From positions 372,001 to 436,000 of the forward strand of contig DDFF01000006.1 in the NCBI GenBank assembly GCA_002337045.1: DNA of 64,000 nucleotides, read 5' to 3'. A program made the translations under genes and the position numbers. Positions 17,973 to 26,704 of this stretch are shown piece after piece (the first letter of the stretch is position 1; every line of letters starts with the position of its first letter). A model generated the notes under the pieces. The model worked only from the letters and a program-made list of their open reading frames with translations, did no database searches and was not told the origin of the DNA. The DNA comes from Bacteroidetes bacterium UBA1935. Its GTDB lineage: Bacteria; Bacteroidota; Bacteroidia; Chitinophagales; Chitinophagaceae.

Positions 17973-18004
17973 AAAAAACCACGATTAACAGCTAATCGTG
18001 GTTT
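17973..18004 (-). terminator. Terminator of porX
   Basis: A 12-bp perfect stem (AAACCACGATTA / TAATCGTGGTTT) with a 5-nt loop is followed on the minus strand by TTTTTTAT. It lies 23 bp after the porX stop. Confidence 0.88.
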
Positions 18005-18026
18005 ACCTATATCAATTCTATAAAAT

Positions 18027-19589
18027 CTATTTACTTACCAGCCTGATAACCGGCACCAGCATCTCTTCAAGCGATATACCGCCGTGCTGGAAGGTATTAC
18101 GGTAATAGTTCACGTAGTGGTTGTAGTTGTTAGGGTAGCACAGGAAAACATCCTCCTTGGCAAATATGAAAGTAGAGCTCACATTCGGCCGTGGCAGTCC
18201 CGCCTCTTTCGGGTCGCGGAATGCCAGCACATCTCTGTTTTCGTATTGCAGGTTCTTACCGTGTTTATAACGCAGGTTGGTAGTTGTCTGCCTGTCGCCC
18301 ACGCATTTGCTCGGCGTTTTCACGCGTTGTGTGCCGTGGTCGGTAGTCACCATTACCTGTATGTTCTTATCAGCTATCTTCTTCAATGCACGGTATAGTG
18401 GAGAGTGTTCAAACCAGCTCACCGTCAGCGAACGATAAGATACTTCGTCTCCCGCCAGCTCCTTAAGCACTTCCATCTCTGTACGTGCGTGCGATAGCAT
18501 ATCTACGAAGTTGTACACTATTACCGTCAGGTCGTTGTTCAGATAGTTGTGTATGTTGTCTTCCAGGTCTTTACCGTGGTCGTTGTTGGTAATCTTGATG
18601 TACTGCGTTTTCAATCCATCCAGTTTCAGCTGCTTCAGCTGCCCGCGCAGGAAGAGTTCTTCATGCAGATTTTTACCACCCTCTTCATCATCGTTTTTCC
18701 ACTCGTTCGGGTACTTCGTTTCTATGTCCATTGGCAACATACCTGCAAACAGCGCATTGCGTGCATACTGTGTGGCTGTAGGCAATATGCTGTAGAACAT
18801 GTCTTCGTCTACCATCCTGAATGTTTCGGTGATGATGGGTTGTAGTACTTTCCACTGGTCGTAGCGCAGGTTGTCTATCACTACAAGGAAAGTTGGCTTG
18901 CCTTGTTCCAGATGCGGAGCCACTTTGCGTTTAAACATTTCATGCGATAGCAATGGTGCTTCGCCTGTTTTATCTTTTATCCATTTGCTGTAGTTCTTCG
19001 ATATGAATTTGAAGAACTCTGTATTGGCTTCTGATTTTTGAGACTGCAGTACTTCCAGCATTTCAGGGCTCTCGCTCCGTGCCATTTCCAGCTCCCAGAA
19101 TATCAGTTTTTTGTACAGCTCTTTCCACTCCTCGTGGTTGGGGTTAGAGCTTAATGCCATAAACAGATTGCGGAAATCCTGCTGATATGCAACGGTGGTC
19201 TTTTCACTCACCAGTCGCTTGGTGTCCATTATCTTTTTCAGCGATAGCAATACCTGATTAGGGTTCACCGGTTTGATGAGATAATCGCTTATCTGTCCGC
19301 CGATGGCTTCTTCCATTATATTTTCAGCCTCGTTTTTGGTAACCATTACCACAGGCTGGTTAGGGTTCATTTCTTTTATCTTGGCAAGGGTTTCAAGGCC
19401 CGTAATGCCCGGCATACTTTCATCCAGCAATACCACATCCACACTTTTCTCTTTCAAAAATTCCAGTGCATCGTGGCCGTTGCTCAGTGGGGTTACTTCA
19501 TATCCTTTATTCCTCAAAAAAAGTATCTGCGATTTCAACGAATCTATCTCATCATCCACCCACAGTATTTCGCCTTGTATGTTGCTCAT
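18027..19589 (-). CDS. porX: PorX-type response regulator with PglZ domain
   Basis: A 520-residue regulator of the type IX secretion system. An N-terminal receiver domain (about 5-125) has the acidic pair in WVDDE, the phosphoacceptor Asp56 in VVLLDESMPG, and Lys in YLIKPVNP. A helical linker leads to a PglZ domain of the alkaline phosphatase superfamily (about 215-515) with metal-site motifs VVIDNLRYDQW and VTTDHG. In Porphyromonas, PorX works with the sensor PorY and controls por gene expression. PorY is not in this window. The presence of three T9SS sorting-domain proteins here fits this role. A single gene. Confidence 0.93.
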   Translation of the reverse strand: MSNIQGEILWVDDEIDSLKSQILFLRNKGYEVTPLSNGHDALEFLKEKSVDVVLLDESMPGITGLETLAKIKEMNPNQPVVMVTKNEAENIMEEAIGGQISDYLIKPVNPNQVLLSLKKIMDTKRLVSEKTTVAYQQDFRNLFMALSSNPNHEEWKELYKKLIFWELEMARSESPEMLEVLQSQKSEANTEFFKFISKNYSKWIKDKTGEAPLLSHEMFKRKVAPHLEQGKPTFLVVIDNLRYDQWKVLQPIITETFRMVDEDMFYSILPTATQYARNALFAGMLPMDIETKYPNEWKNDDEEGGKNLHEELFLRGQLKQLKLDGLKTQYIKITNNDHGKDLEDNIHNYLNNDLTVIVYNFVDMLSHARTEMEVLKELAGDEVSYRSLTVSWFEHSPLYRALKKIADKNIQVMVTTDHGTQRVKTPSKCVGDRQTTTNLRYKHGKNLQYENRDVLAFRDPKEAGLPRPNVSSTFIFAKEDVFLCYPNNYNHYVNYYRNTFQHGGISLEEMLVPVIRLVSK

Positions 19590-19744
19590 AGTATATGCCT
19601 CTTGGTTTGTTGTACTAATTAAGTTTAAAATTACATTTCTATCCTTGCAATAGCTATGTATTTAACGCAAGTTTACCATCTTTACAGCCGATAACGCAGC
19701 ACCCGCGGGCATATTGTGTTATCGTGTCACAATCATTTGCTAAA

Positions 19745-20197
19745 ATGAACAACGTACTAATCAGAGAGGCAACAATAAACGACTGCGAACGCATGATGGA
19801 GCTGGTAAACGAACTGGCTGTATATGAGCGCGCACCGCAAGAGGTAACTGTAAGCATGGAGCATTTTAAAGCAAGCGGCTTTGGCGATAAGCCTGTTTGG
19901 TGGGCAATAGTTGCAGAGGCAGATGGTGTGGTGGTAGGCTTTGCGCTGTACTACATCCGCTACAGCACATGGAAGGGGCAGCGCATGTACCTGGAAGATA
20001 TTCTGGTAACGGAAGAATGGCGTGGCAAAGGAATAGGTGGCAAACTGATGGACAGACTGATTGAAATAGCCAAAGAGAAAAACTTCACAGGTATGCTGTG
20101 GCAGGTGCTGGACTGGAACGAGCCGGCCATCAACTTCTACAAAAAATACAATGCAAAATTTGACCCTGAATGGTTGAACGTGAGTTTGGAAATGTAA
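19745..20197 (+). CDS. GNAT-family N-acetyltransferase (diamine/thialysine type)
   Basis: A 150-residue acetyl-CoA-dependent N-acetyltransferase. The acetyl-CoA loop is EEWRGKGIGGKLMDRL, preceded by the strand YLEDILV and followed by NEPAINFYKKYNAK. This set is typical of the spermidine/thialysine acetyltransferase (SSAT-like) subgroup, so a small amine substrate is likely. The ATG at 19745 is chosen; an in-frame GTG at 19724 gives seven extra unlikely residues. It is divergent from porX. Confidence 0.88.
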   Translation: MNNVLIREATINDCERMMELVNELAVYERAPQEVTVSMEHFKASGFGDKPVWWAIVAEADGVVVGFALYYIRYSTWKGQRMYLEDILVTEEWRGKGIGGKLMDRLIEIAKEKNFTGMLWQVLDWNEPAINFYKKYNAKFDPEWLNVSLEM

Positions 20198-20206
20198 TCC
20201 GATAAA

Positions 20207-20416
20207 TTATTTCCTCAGTTGCTTTAGGCGCTTAATAGCAAGAAAAATATGAACGCTATTCAATGCGACAAAGAAACCCAGACCGACACGCAGTAATGTG
20301 TTTTCGTTATTTAGATTCCGAATAAATAGCCATGTAAACAGTACAAAACCTATGATGCCACCGATTAGCCCCGTTACAATTACCCACTTAGGATTATTTG
20401 CAGCTTTTTCATTCAT
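20207..20416 (-). CDS. Small membrane protein, two TM helices
   Basis: A 69-residue protein with TM helices at about 11-31 and 42-61 and a basic C-terminus (AIKRLKQLRK). Function unknown. It lies 22 bp after the PorG-like gene on the same strand and is convergent to the acetyltransferase. It may be the last gene of the Omp85-like/nadK/PorG-like cluster. Confidence 0.6.
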   Translation of the reverse strand: MNEKAANNPKWVIVTGLIGGIIGFVLFTWLFIRNLNNENTLLRVGLGFFVALNSVHIFLAIKRLKQLRK

Positions 20417-20438
20417 ATGTGAGTATAGGTTTTAGCTA

Positions 20439-21305
20439 TTAGTACATGAAATAACCTTCTTTCAGGTATGCAGGGCACTTGTATGTTTTGAACTGGAAAG
20501 ACAGGTTGAACATGAACATCATGTACTGGTCTTTTGTAGCACTATTGCCACGTTGCTTGCCCGTACGTCCCAGCGGATCGCCGCCTTTCTCAAGCGATCG
20601 GTCTTGCAGATAGTATGCCACAGGCGGGTTTGCAGGGTCTTCTGCCTGAAACAATGTGCGGTCTACATAAGTAGTGCTCACATCATCCAGATAGTCTGTC
20701 AGCGTTAGCCTGTGTACCACTTCGCAGCCAAAATTTACGCCGGGTGCCACCCAGTATTTTACACCCAATCCCATCGGGAAGCAGATGCTGAAGTTATTGT
20801 ATATCCTGCCCGCATAGCCTACATATTGGCCTTCAGTACCAACATCTTTCAGGTTATAACGCACACCATTGTAATAGGTATATGGGTTGTAATAAAATGC
20901 GCCCACACCAAGTGTTATGTATGGTGTAAAGCGGCTATGCAGTTCGCCAGTTGTAAAACGCATGAAATTGAATTCTGTCTGGAATGCAAGTTCTACCACA
21001 TCACTGCGAAAATTCAAGTTACGTTTCTTATTGTATTCGTTCGATGAAAAAGCATCGTCGTAACCAACTTTTGTATAGTTGGCAGAGAAGCGTGTGGCAA
21101 TGTAAGGATTCAGATGGATGCGTGCAAAAACACCGCCTGCAGGGCGCACATACTGAAAGCCATAATGGTCGTTCAGGTCGCCGAAGTATTGAGATGCACC
21201 AATAGCAAAACCATATTCCTGCCCGGTGAAGAAACTCTGTGCTTCTACCTTACGAGTACTCGTCAGCGACAACAGCAGTAGTATGATTACAATAAGTCTT
21301 TGCAT
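20439..21305 (-). CDS. PorG-like (DUF6089) outer-membrane beta-barrel
   Basis: A 288-residue outer-membrane barrel. It has a signal peptide (1-22, ending VEAQ) and the early motif GASQYFGDLN, typical of the DUF6089 family to which the T9SS protein PorG belongs. Alternating aromatic beta-strands run to about residue 200, followed by a Cys-containing tail (FKTYKCPAYLKEG). In P. gingivalis, PorG stabilises the PorK/PorN ring, and porG-like genes often lie near uppS and bamA, with nadK nearby in many Bacteroidota. Here nadK is directly upstream, which supports the assignment; another DUF6089 role is possible. Confidence 0.7.
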   Translation of the reverse strand: MQRLIVIILLLLSLTSTRKVEAQSFFTGQEYGFAIGASQYFGDLNDHYGFQYVRPAGGVFARIHLNPYIATRFSANYTKVGYDDAFSSNEYNKKRNLNFRSDVVELAFQTEFNFMRFTTGELHSRFTPYITLGVGAFYYNPYTYYNGVRYNLKDVGTEGQYVGYAGRIYNNFSICFPMGLGVKYWVAPGVNFGCEVVHRLTLTDYLDDVSTTYVDRTLFQAEDPANPPVAYYLQDRSLEKGGDPLGRTGKQRGNSATKDQYMMFMFNLSFQFKTYKCPAYLKEGYFMY

Positions 21306-21352
21306 AGCTCATTAAGGTATAACTACAAATGTAACGGTTTATTGCCTTGATG

Positions 21353-22231
21353 TCAATTTCGCTTGTCAATGCCCCAGTATAGTTTCTGACGGATGGTATT
21401 CAGGAAGTTGTGCTCATCGGGGCGCACCAGCGATATGGTAAAACTTTCCCTCTTTACAGCCAGTTGCACATTGCTGGTAATGATTTCTGTTCGGGAATCG
21501 AGCGTGCAGAGGAACTGTTCCGTACGTCCTTCTACCTCAAAAGATATCACATTGTCATCTGGCACTACCACAGGGCGGGTATTGAGGTTATGCGGGGCCA
21601 CCGCAGTGATGATGAAACTTGACGTCTGCGGGAAAACCACCGGGCCGCCACAACTCAGCGAATAGCCAGTAGAGCCTGTAGGGGTAGCCACCACAAGTCC
21701 ATCTGCCCAATAGGTATTCATAAACTCACCATTCAGGTAAGTATGTATTTTAATCATGGACGACGAGTCCTTTCTGTGTATGGTAAACTCGTTCAGTGCA
21801 TAGGGTGCATCGCCAAATAGGGGCACACTGCTATCCAGGTGCAGCAGCGTACGCTTTTCTACACTGTAAGAACCGCGTACCAGCGATAATATGGCACCTT
21901 CCACTTCTTCCTCGGGTATGGCAGCCAGAAAGCCCAGCCTGCCCAAGTTGATGCCTATCAGCGGTATATTGCTGCCACCTACAAAAGATATGGTATCCAG
22001 CAGTGTGCCATCGCCCCCCAGACTGAAGAGCATATCGGTATTGTTGGGCAAATCCAGTTTACTGGAAAAAAGCCTTGGAGTACACTTCAGGTTTATATGT
22101 GGCTGAATACGCTCGTAAAACTCTTTGTAAAAGACCATCTGCAATCCGTGCTGCTCCAGCATGGCAATAATATGTTGCAGCGTAGGTACGTCCTGTTGCT
22201 CAAAAGTCCTGTTATAGAGTGCTACTAACAT
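21353..22231 (-). CDS. nadK: NAD kinase
   Basis: A 292-residue ATP-NAD kinase that makes NADP. The diagnostic GGDGT motif lies at 72-76 (LGGDGTLLD), followed by NLGRLGFLA, the NEFTIHRKD segment, and GLVVATPTGSTGYSLSCGGP, which forms the substrate pocket. Length is normal. The gene lies 9 bp after the Omp85-like barrel gene and 47 bp before the PorG-like gene on the same strand, so it is probably part of an operon. Confidence 0.95.
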   Translation of the reverse strand: MLVALYNRTFEQQDVPTLQHIIAMLEQHGLQMVFYKEFYERIQPHINLKCTPRLFSSKLDLPNNTDMLFSLGGDGTLLDTISFVGGSNIPLIGINLGRLGFLAAIPEEEVEGAILSLVRGSYSVEKRTLLHLDSSVPLFGDAPYALNEFTIHRKDSSSMIKIHTYLNGEFMNTYWADGLVVATPTGSTGYSLSCGGPVVFPQTSSFIITAVAPHNLNTRPVVVPDDNVISFEVEGRTEQFLCTLDSRTEIITSNVQLAVKRESFTISLVRPDEHNFLNTIRQKLYWGIDKRN

Positions 22232-22240
22232 ATTTGCAGA

Positions 22241-23644
22241 TTATTCGCTATTGAGATGCAAAAATAAACCTTTTTGGCCCATATGGTTCCAGGCATATTC
22301 CAGCCTGAATTTGAAGTCGTATATCGATATCACGTCTATCCCTGCGCCATAACCCACCAATCCCTTATTGTTCAGGAAGCTGTTGCCGCCAAATCTGTTA
22401 GCCCCATAGCCTACGTCTACAAATAACTTAGGGTACACACGTATAGGTATCACCGCCAGAAACTTAATAGGGAAATTGCGGATGGCTGTGTTAAGCAGTT
22501 CATATTTCAGGTTGCTGCGCAATAGGCCATATTGAGAGCCGTCTATTACATAGTATTCATAGCCGCGGACATACTCGCTGTTGATGCCCATTGCGTAGCG
22601 GAAGGTGTAAGGCTGTTCGTCTGGCAGCGTCAGCCTGCCGCGAAATATTTCTGCCAGCATCCATTTTCTGCCAAAGCGTTTAAAATGACCTAGCTCGGCG
22701 TTTATCATGCTCTGAAAGTCAAAGCCTTTGATGCCCGCGCGCACAATGGCATGTCCTACTACCTTCAGTCCATTCAGCGGATAGTTCCAGTTATCTACCT
22801 CATTCAAGTCGTAGCGATAAGTAAACTCCAACAATTGCAGCTCTTTACTGCCATTTTTATAGTAGTCGCTGTTTAGTTTTACGATTGTATCATCTACCTT
22901 AAAATCACGGTAACGGGCCTCTATGGTATGTCTGTTGGCATAGCCCGGACGATGCACGTATAGTGCCGCAGCTTCAAACTGGCGGATGATGTATTTGCCG
23001 GGGTGTTTTACAAAACGCAGCTTATTACTGTCGGTTATATAAAATGTTTCTTCGTTTTGAGAGAGAAAGAAAGATGCACCAAGCCCGTTTTGTTGTTTCT
23101 TATCTATAAACGGGCGAAAGTATTCCAGCCCGAATTTCTGTGTATAGCCTACCTGTACCGTAGCACTCAGCTCTTCCCTGTTGCCGCGAAAGTTGCGGTG
23201 TTTCATCGTTACCCCCAGATTGGCCCTCCGTATATCGTGGTTTTGCTCATTCCACCATACGTTAAAGTTTCTGTCGGCAAGCTTCAGCGTCACTTCGGGC
23301 AATATAGGCCACAATTCGCGTACAGTAATATACCAGTCTACCACGGTATCATTAACAGGTATGGTACGTACTACTACTTCCGAAAACAACGAAAGGTTCA
23401 TCAGCCTCTTGCGGTTCAGCTCGGCTGTCTCTTCCATCTTCTGCCTCGACACCTTATCCCCTTCGTTCACACTCATTTCTCTGATAAGTATGCTGCGGCG
23501 TGTACGCTTATTGCCGTCAATATTTATCAGTCGGATGGTCTGCTTTTCTATGCGCACATAGCTGCCGGTATCGCTGCCATGCGCAAAGCTTGTGGCAGGT
23601 ATACACAACATTAATACGATATATAGTAGCAGGGTATGCCTCAT
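22241..23644 (-). CDS. Omp85-family outer-membrane protein with one POTRA-like domain
   Basis: A 467-residue protein with a signal peptide (MRHTLLLYIVLMLCIPATSF) and one POTRA-like domain (about 35-110, starting RLINIDGNKRTRRSILIREM). A 16-strand-type barrel follows, with the lid motif YSEYVRGYEY-like (NSEYVRGYEYY) and VDVGYGANRFG. It is much shorter than BamA (which has five POTRA domains), so it is a small Omp85/surface-antigen relative. Its role in barrel assembly, lipid transport or export cannot be decided. The ATG at 23644 is preferred because it begins the signal peptide. It probably leads the nadK/PorG-like operon. Confidence 0.82.
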   Translation of the reverse strand: MRHTLLLYIVLMLCIPATSFAHGSDTGSYVRIEKQTIRLINIDGNKRTRRSILIREMSVNEGDKVSRQKMEETAELNRKRLMNLSLFSEVVVRTIPVNDTVVDWYITVRELWPILPEVTLKLADRNFNVWWNEQNHDIRRANLGVTMKHRNFRGNREELSATVQVGYTQKFGLEYFRPFIDKKQQNGLGASFFLSQNEETFYITDSNKLRFVKHPGKYIIRQFEAAALYVHRPGYANRHTIEARYRDFKVDDTIVKLNSDYYKNGSKELQLLEFTYRYDLNEVDNWNYPLNGLKVVGHAIVRAGIKGFDFQSMINAELGHFKRFGRKWMLAEIFRGRLTLPDEQPYTFRYAMGINSEYVRGYEYYVIDGSQYGLLRSNLKYELLNTAIRNFPIKFLAVIPIRVYPKLFVDVGYGANRFGGNSFLNNKGLVGYGAGIDVISIYDFKFRLEYAWNHMGQKGLFLHLNSE

Positions 23645-23797
23645 TGATATTAAAAACGGCTGCAAGATAATAATAGCCTTTACAGCTTCTAAATGTTTCT
23701 AACGGTATTTTAATATCCTTTATTAACTGTTTGTTTAAAACCACATGCAGCCCCAAACATAGGTTGCGCATATTGTGTTATCTTTAAGTAATAACCC

Positions 23798-25345
23798 ATG
23801 CAAATGAAAAAAAGCATTGCAATTATATCTGTATTGAGTTTTGCAGCAGCAATTACAGGTTTTTATGCCTGCAAGCACGAGCCCTATAAACAACCTGTTG
23901 AAGTGTACGGCGGCTTCCCCGACGATGTAGGTAAAATCATTACAACCCGTTGTGCTACATCCGGTTGTCATAACGCAAATAGCTATACGGCTGCGGGCAA
24001 TCTGCGTATGGATAGCTGGGATCAGCTTTTTTATGGTGGCAATCATGGTGCAGCAGTGGTGCCGTATACTGCAAAGTATAGCCCGCTGATGTTTTACATC
24101 AATAACGATACACTGAATGATAAAAATTTACCCGGCGATAGCCGAATGCCACCTGTAGATGCAGGCAGTGCGCTAACGAATGCGGAATACCAAACGATTA
24201 AAAACTGGATAAATAACGGTGCGCCTGATAGAAATGGAAAAATCCCTTTTGAGGACAATGCTGCTACCAGACAAAAAATATATATCACCCAACAGGGCTG
24301 CGACCAGGTTGCTGTAATAGATGCAGAACGTAAAGTAGTAATGCGTTACATATCTGTAGGCGAGGCAGATGGCATAGAGTCTCCACACGTTATCAGGGTA
24401 TCTCCAGATAATCAGCATGCATATGTATGCTTTACAGGTGGGTTGTACATGCAAAAGATAAATACTAATACAGACAAGGTAGATGCACGTGTAAAGCTGG
24501 CTACAATAGGTTCGTCTGCATTTAGTTGGAATATTCTGTATGTCACGCCTGATAGTAAAACAGTTTTAGCGTGCAATTACCTGCCTGCAGGTAGCGTTGT
24601 GCAGTATGATGCAGCTACACTCACTTTCGATAAGTTTTACGACAGAATGAAAATGCCACACGGCGTTACGTCTACTGCCAATTTCGATACCTTATTTATT
24701 TCTTCTCAATGGGGTAATACGATTTACAAAATGCCTTCAAGTCTTACAGATTTTACACTCATAAAACAGATAAGCCTGGATGGTAATGCACCTGTACAAA
24801 ATAATTCAAAAATTCCTGGTTATCCCGACCCTCACGAGATAATGATAACACCTGACGGCTCTAAGATTGTGGCAACCTGCCAGAGCAGCAATGAGGTGAA
24901 AATACTGGATGCAAGAACCAATCAGGTGCTGAAAACGTTTACCACAGGTGATGGGGTTGGTGTATATCCGCAAGAGATTGCTATGTCTCGTAAATATCCT
25001 TATGCTTATATTTCCTGTTCAGATACAAACAATTCGAAACAATACGCAGGTTCTGTGTTCATTTTCAATTATCAGACATTGCAGGTAGCAGGTGTTATTA
25101 ATGAAAATACCAACGCAGAATTTAATACCCCGCACGGGCTGGCTGTAGATGATAAAAATGATGTACTGTATGTTGTAAGTGCAAATACAGGTACTACAGG
25201 CCCGCCGCCCCACCACATCAGCGCATGTGGCGGCAGAAATGGCTATTACAACATTTTTAGAACTACACCACCGTTTGCGCCTATCAATCAGCGTAGGTAT
25301 GAGATGTTGTCAGGCTCCTATTCTGCCGATGTGAGGTTTAAATAA
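23798..25345 (+). CDS. Lipoprotein with cytochrome c-like domain and YVTN-type beta-propeller
   Basis: A 515-residue lipoprotein. The signal peptide ends in a lipobox (GFYAC, Cys about 26). Next is a cytochrome c-like domain with the haem site CATSGCH (CX4CH) and the later MPPVD that could supply the axial Met. From about residue 155 a seven-bladed-type beta-propeller of YVTN/40-residue repeats follows (IYITQQGCDQVAVIDAERK, VSPDNQHAYVC, ITPDGSKIVATCQSS). It is probably a surface or periplasmic redox protein; partner and substrate are unknown. Either of two ATGs (23798 or 23804) could be used. Confidence 0.82.
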   Translation: MQMKKSIAIISVLSFAAAITGFYACKHEPYKQPVEVYGGFPDDVGKIITTRCATSGCHNANSYTAAGNLRMDSWDQLFYGGNHGAAVVPYTAKYSPLMFYINNDTLNDKNLPGDSRMPPVDAGSALTNAEYQTIKNWINNGAPDRNGKIPFEDNAATRQKIYITQQGCDQVAVIDAERKVVMRYISVGEADGIESPHVIRVSPDNQHAYVCFTGGLYMQKINTNTDKVDARVKLATIGSSAFSWNILYVTPDSKTVLACNYLPAGSVVQYDAATLTFDKFYDRMKMPHGVTSTANFDTLFISSQWGNTIYKMPSSLTDFTLIKQISLDGNAPVQNNSKIPGYPDPHEIMITPDGSKIVATCQSSNEVKILDARTNQVLKTFTTGDGVGVYPQEIAMSRKYPYAYISCSDTNNSKQYAGSVFIFNYQTLQVAGVINENTNAEFNTPHGLAVDDKNDVLYVVSANTGTTGPPPHHISACGGRNGYYNIFRTTPPFAPINQRRYEMLSGSYSADVRFK

Positions 25346-25360
25346 ATGCGCATCTTGTTT

Positions 25361-25368
25361 TAGCTTTG
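25361..25368 (+). promoter_or_regulatory. -7 box TAGCTTTG of folB
   Basis: TAGCTTTG ends 4 nt before the folB ATG at 25373, the same spacing as at the dehydrogenase gene (7455/7460). No convincing TTG lies at -33. It suggests a leaderless or nearly leaderless transcript. Confidence 0.45.
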
Positions 25369-25372
25369 CTGT

Positions 25373-25711
25373 ATGCTTACAGTTTCATTGAATGGTATCA
25401 AGATGGTTGCACCCATCGGTATGTATGCCGAAGAGAAAATCCATCCCAATACTTTTGAGATAGATGTTGATGTTTGGGTGCGTACAGAAGATGGCAAAGA
25501 ATGGCCGTTTATAGACTATGCCATCATCAACGATATTGTGAGTGCTGTCTTTACTCCGGATAAAGAAATGCTGGAACAATTGGTACTGGAAGTACACACA
25601 AAAGTGAAACAATCATTTGCCGATGCAGATAAAGTAAAAGTATGCATCCGCAAACTGCATCCGCCACTTAGTAATAGTGTTAACTATTCGCAGGTGTGTT
25701 TAGAAAAATAG
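25373..25711 (+). CDS. folB: Dihydroneopterin aldolase
   Basis: A 112-residue enzyme of folate synthesis that converts dihydroneopterin to 6-hydroxymethyl-dihydropterin and glycolaldehyde. The active-site Glu lies in GMYAEEKIHPN (about 20-21) and the catalytic Lys94 in CIRKLHPP. The length is typical of the small octameric family. It is a single gene followed by a terminator; no other folate gene is adjacent. Confidence 0.92.
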   Translation: MLTVSLNGIKMVAPIGMYAEEKIHPNTFEIDVDVWVRTEDGKEWPFIDYAIINDIVSAVFTPDKEMLEQLVLEVHTKVKQSFADADKVKVCIRKLHPPLSNSVNYSQVCLEK

Positions 25712-25754
25712 CATATCTAATACGCTGATATTTAGCGAGCAATCTTTTTTACCT

Positions 25755-25789
25755 GCGGGCAATCGTTAAAATGATTGCCCGCTTGTTTT
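25755..25789 (+). terminator. Terminator after folB
   Basis: The stem GCGGGCAATC / GATTGCCCGC (25755-25764 and 25773-25782) with an 8-nt loop is followed by TTGTTTTT. It lies 44 bp after the folB stop. Confidence 0.85.
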
Positions 25790-25902
25790 TCATTAACATT
25801 TTTGAGTCTGCATGCAGGCGTACATTAGCATTGAACCAAGTCAGCATTGCATGATAGTGATTGCTACATAGAGTTTATTGTTCACTTTTAAAACAGTACG
25901 TT

Positions 25903-26244
25903 ATGCAGAATCAGAAAGCAAGTTTTGAAAACATGAATACCCTCAGCAGTCTTACAGACACTGCATTCAATAAAGGGTACACAGACAACTTCAGGGTAGA
26001 GGAAAGTGGTTTGTACGCACCTGCTACAGACATACACTATCTGCCCAACGAAGTAAAGATTGATAACTTCTACCGTTTTGAAGGTGCATCAAATCCCGAA
26101 GACAATGCAATACTGTATTGCATAGAAACACACGATGGTATAAAGGGCACATTGATAGATGCCTATGGTGCCAATGCAGATGAACTTATTACTGCATTCA
26201 TCAAAGATGTGGAAGAAATACAAAAGGCGGAATCCGTAAAATAA
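25903..26244 (+). CDS. Small conserved protein, PRPP-synthetase-labelled family
   Basis: A 113-residue cytoplasmic protein. The pattern of LTDTAFNKGYTDNFRV, FYRFEGASNPEDNAILYCIET and GIKGTLIDAYGANAD matches a small Bacteroidota family often labelled phosphoribosylpyrophosphate synthetase in databases. It has none of the PRPP synthetase motifs and is far too short, so that name should not be trusted. The ATG at 25903 is used. It is a single gene between two terminators; function unknown. Confidence 0.7.
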   Translation: MQNQKASFENMNTLSSLTDTAFNKGYTDNFRVEESGLYAPATDIHYLPNEVKIDNFYRFEGASNPEDNAILYCIETHDGIKGTLIDAYGANADELITAFIKDVEEIQKAESVK

Positions 26245-26268
26245 TATTGGGCGTATAGGGTAGGTAAA

Positions 26269-26298
26269 CGGAAGGGATTGTTTTTACAATCCCTTCCG
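26269..26298. terminator. Bidirectional terminator
   Basis: A 13-bp perfect stem (CGGAAGGGATTGT / ACAATCCCTTCCG) with a TTTT loop lies between the convergent genes ending at 26244 and 26304. Confidence 0.8.
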
Positions 26299-26303
26299 GC
26301 ATT

Positions 26304-26645
26304 TTATTCCTGCCATACAAACAGCAGTATAAAATTGATAATGACTACAATGATAAATGCGACAGCCATTTGTTGCTTGCCCGCATTATATAGCAACAAG
26401 CTTGCAATCAGCAATAGTATAAACTTGCCTGCCATCTTTACAGCAAACGGAGATGCAACTATAGATTTTGGTGCAAGCAGCACACCCCACAATACGGCTG
26501 CAAGCAATGGCAGCCCTATACCTGCAACCCATCGTATCGCAGTATCCTGCTTTAGCTTAAAGCCCCAATAACCTATAGCATAGAGCATAACCAACTCCAG
26601 CAAAAAAGCCAACGCAAGATTTAGTGTTTTTAAGATGCCGAGCAT
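26304..26645 (-). CDS. YrdB-family (DUF2568) membrane protein
   Basis: A 113-residue inner-membrane protein with four hydrophobic helices and the motifs LNLALAFLLEL and GVLLAPKS, which fit the YrdB/DUF2568 family of unknown function. The ATG at 26645 is chosen because the longer frame runs through the terminator of purL (26677-26698) and the family is about 115 residues long. It follows purL but behind that terminator. Confidence 0.75.
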   Translation of the reverse strand: MLGILKTLNLALAFLLELVMLYAIGYWGFKLKQDTAIRWVAGIGLPLLAAVLWGVLLAPKSIVASPFAVKMAGKFILLLIASLLLYNAGKQQMAVAFIIVVIINFILLFVWQE

Positions 26646-26676
26646 AACAACTGTTTCAGACAGTATAAAATTAAAA

Positions 26677-26698
26677 AAGGGCTGCAATTGCAGCCCTT
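26677..26698 (-). terminator. Terminator of purL
   Basis: A perfect 22-bp palindrome (each arm 11 bp, AAGGGCTGCAA / TTGCAGCCCTT) is followed on the minus strand by TTTTAATTTT. It lies 6 bp after the purL stop. Confidence 0.88.
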
Positions 26699-26704
26699 AG
26701 TTTT

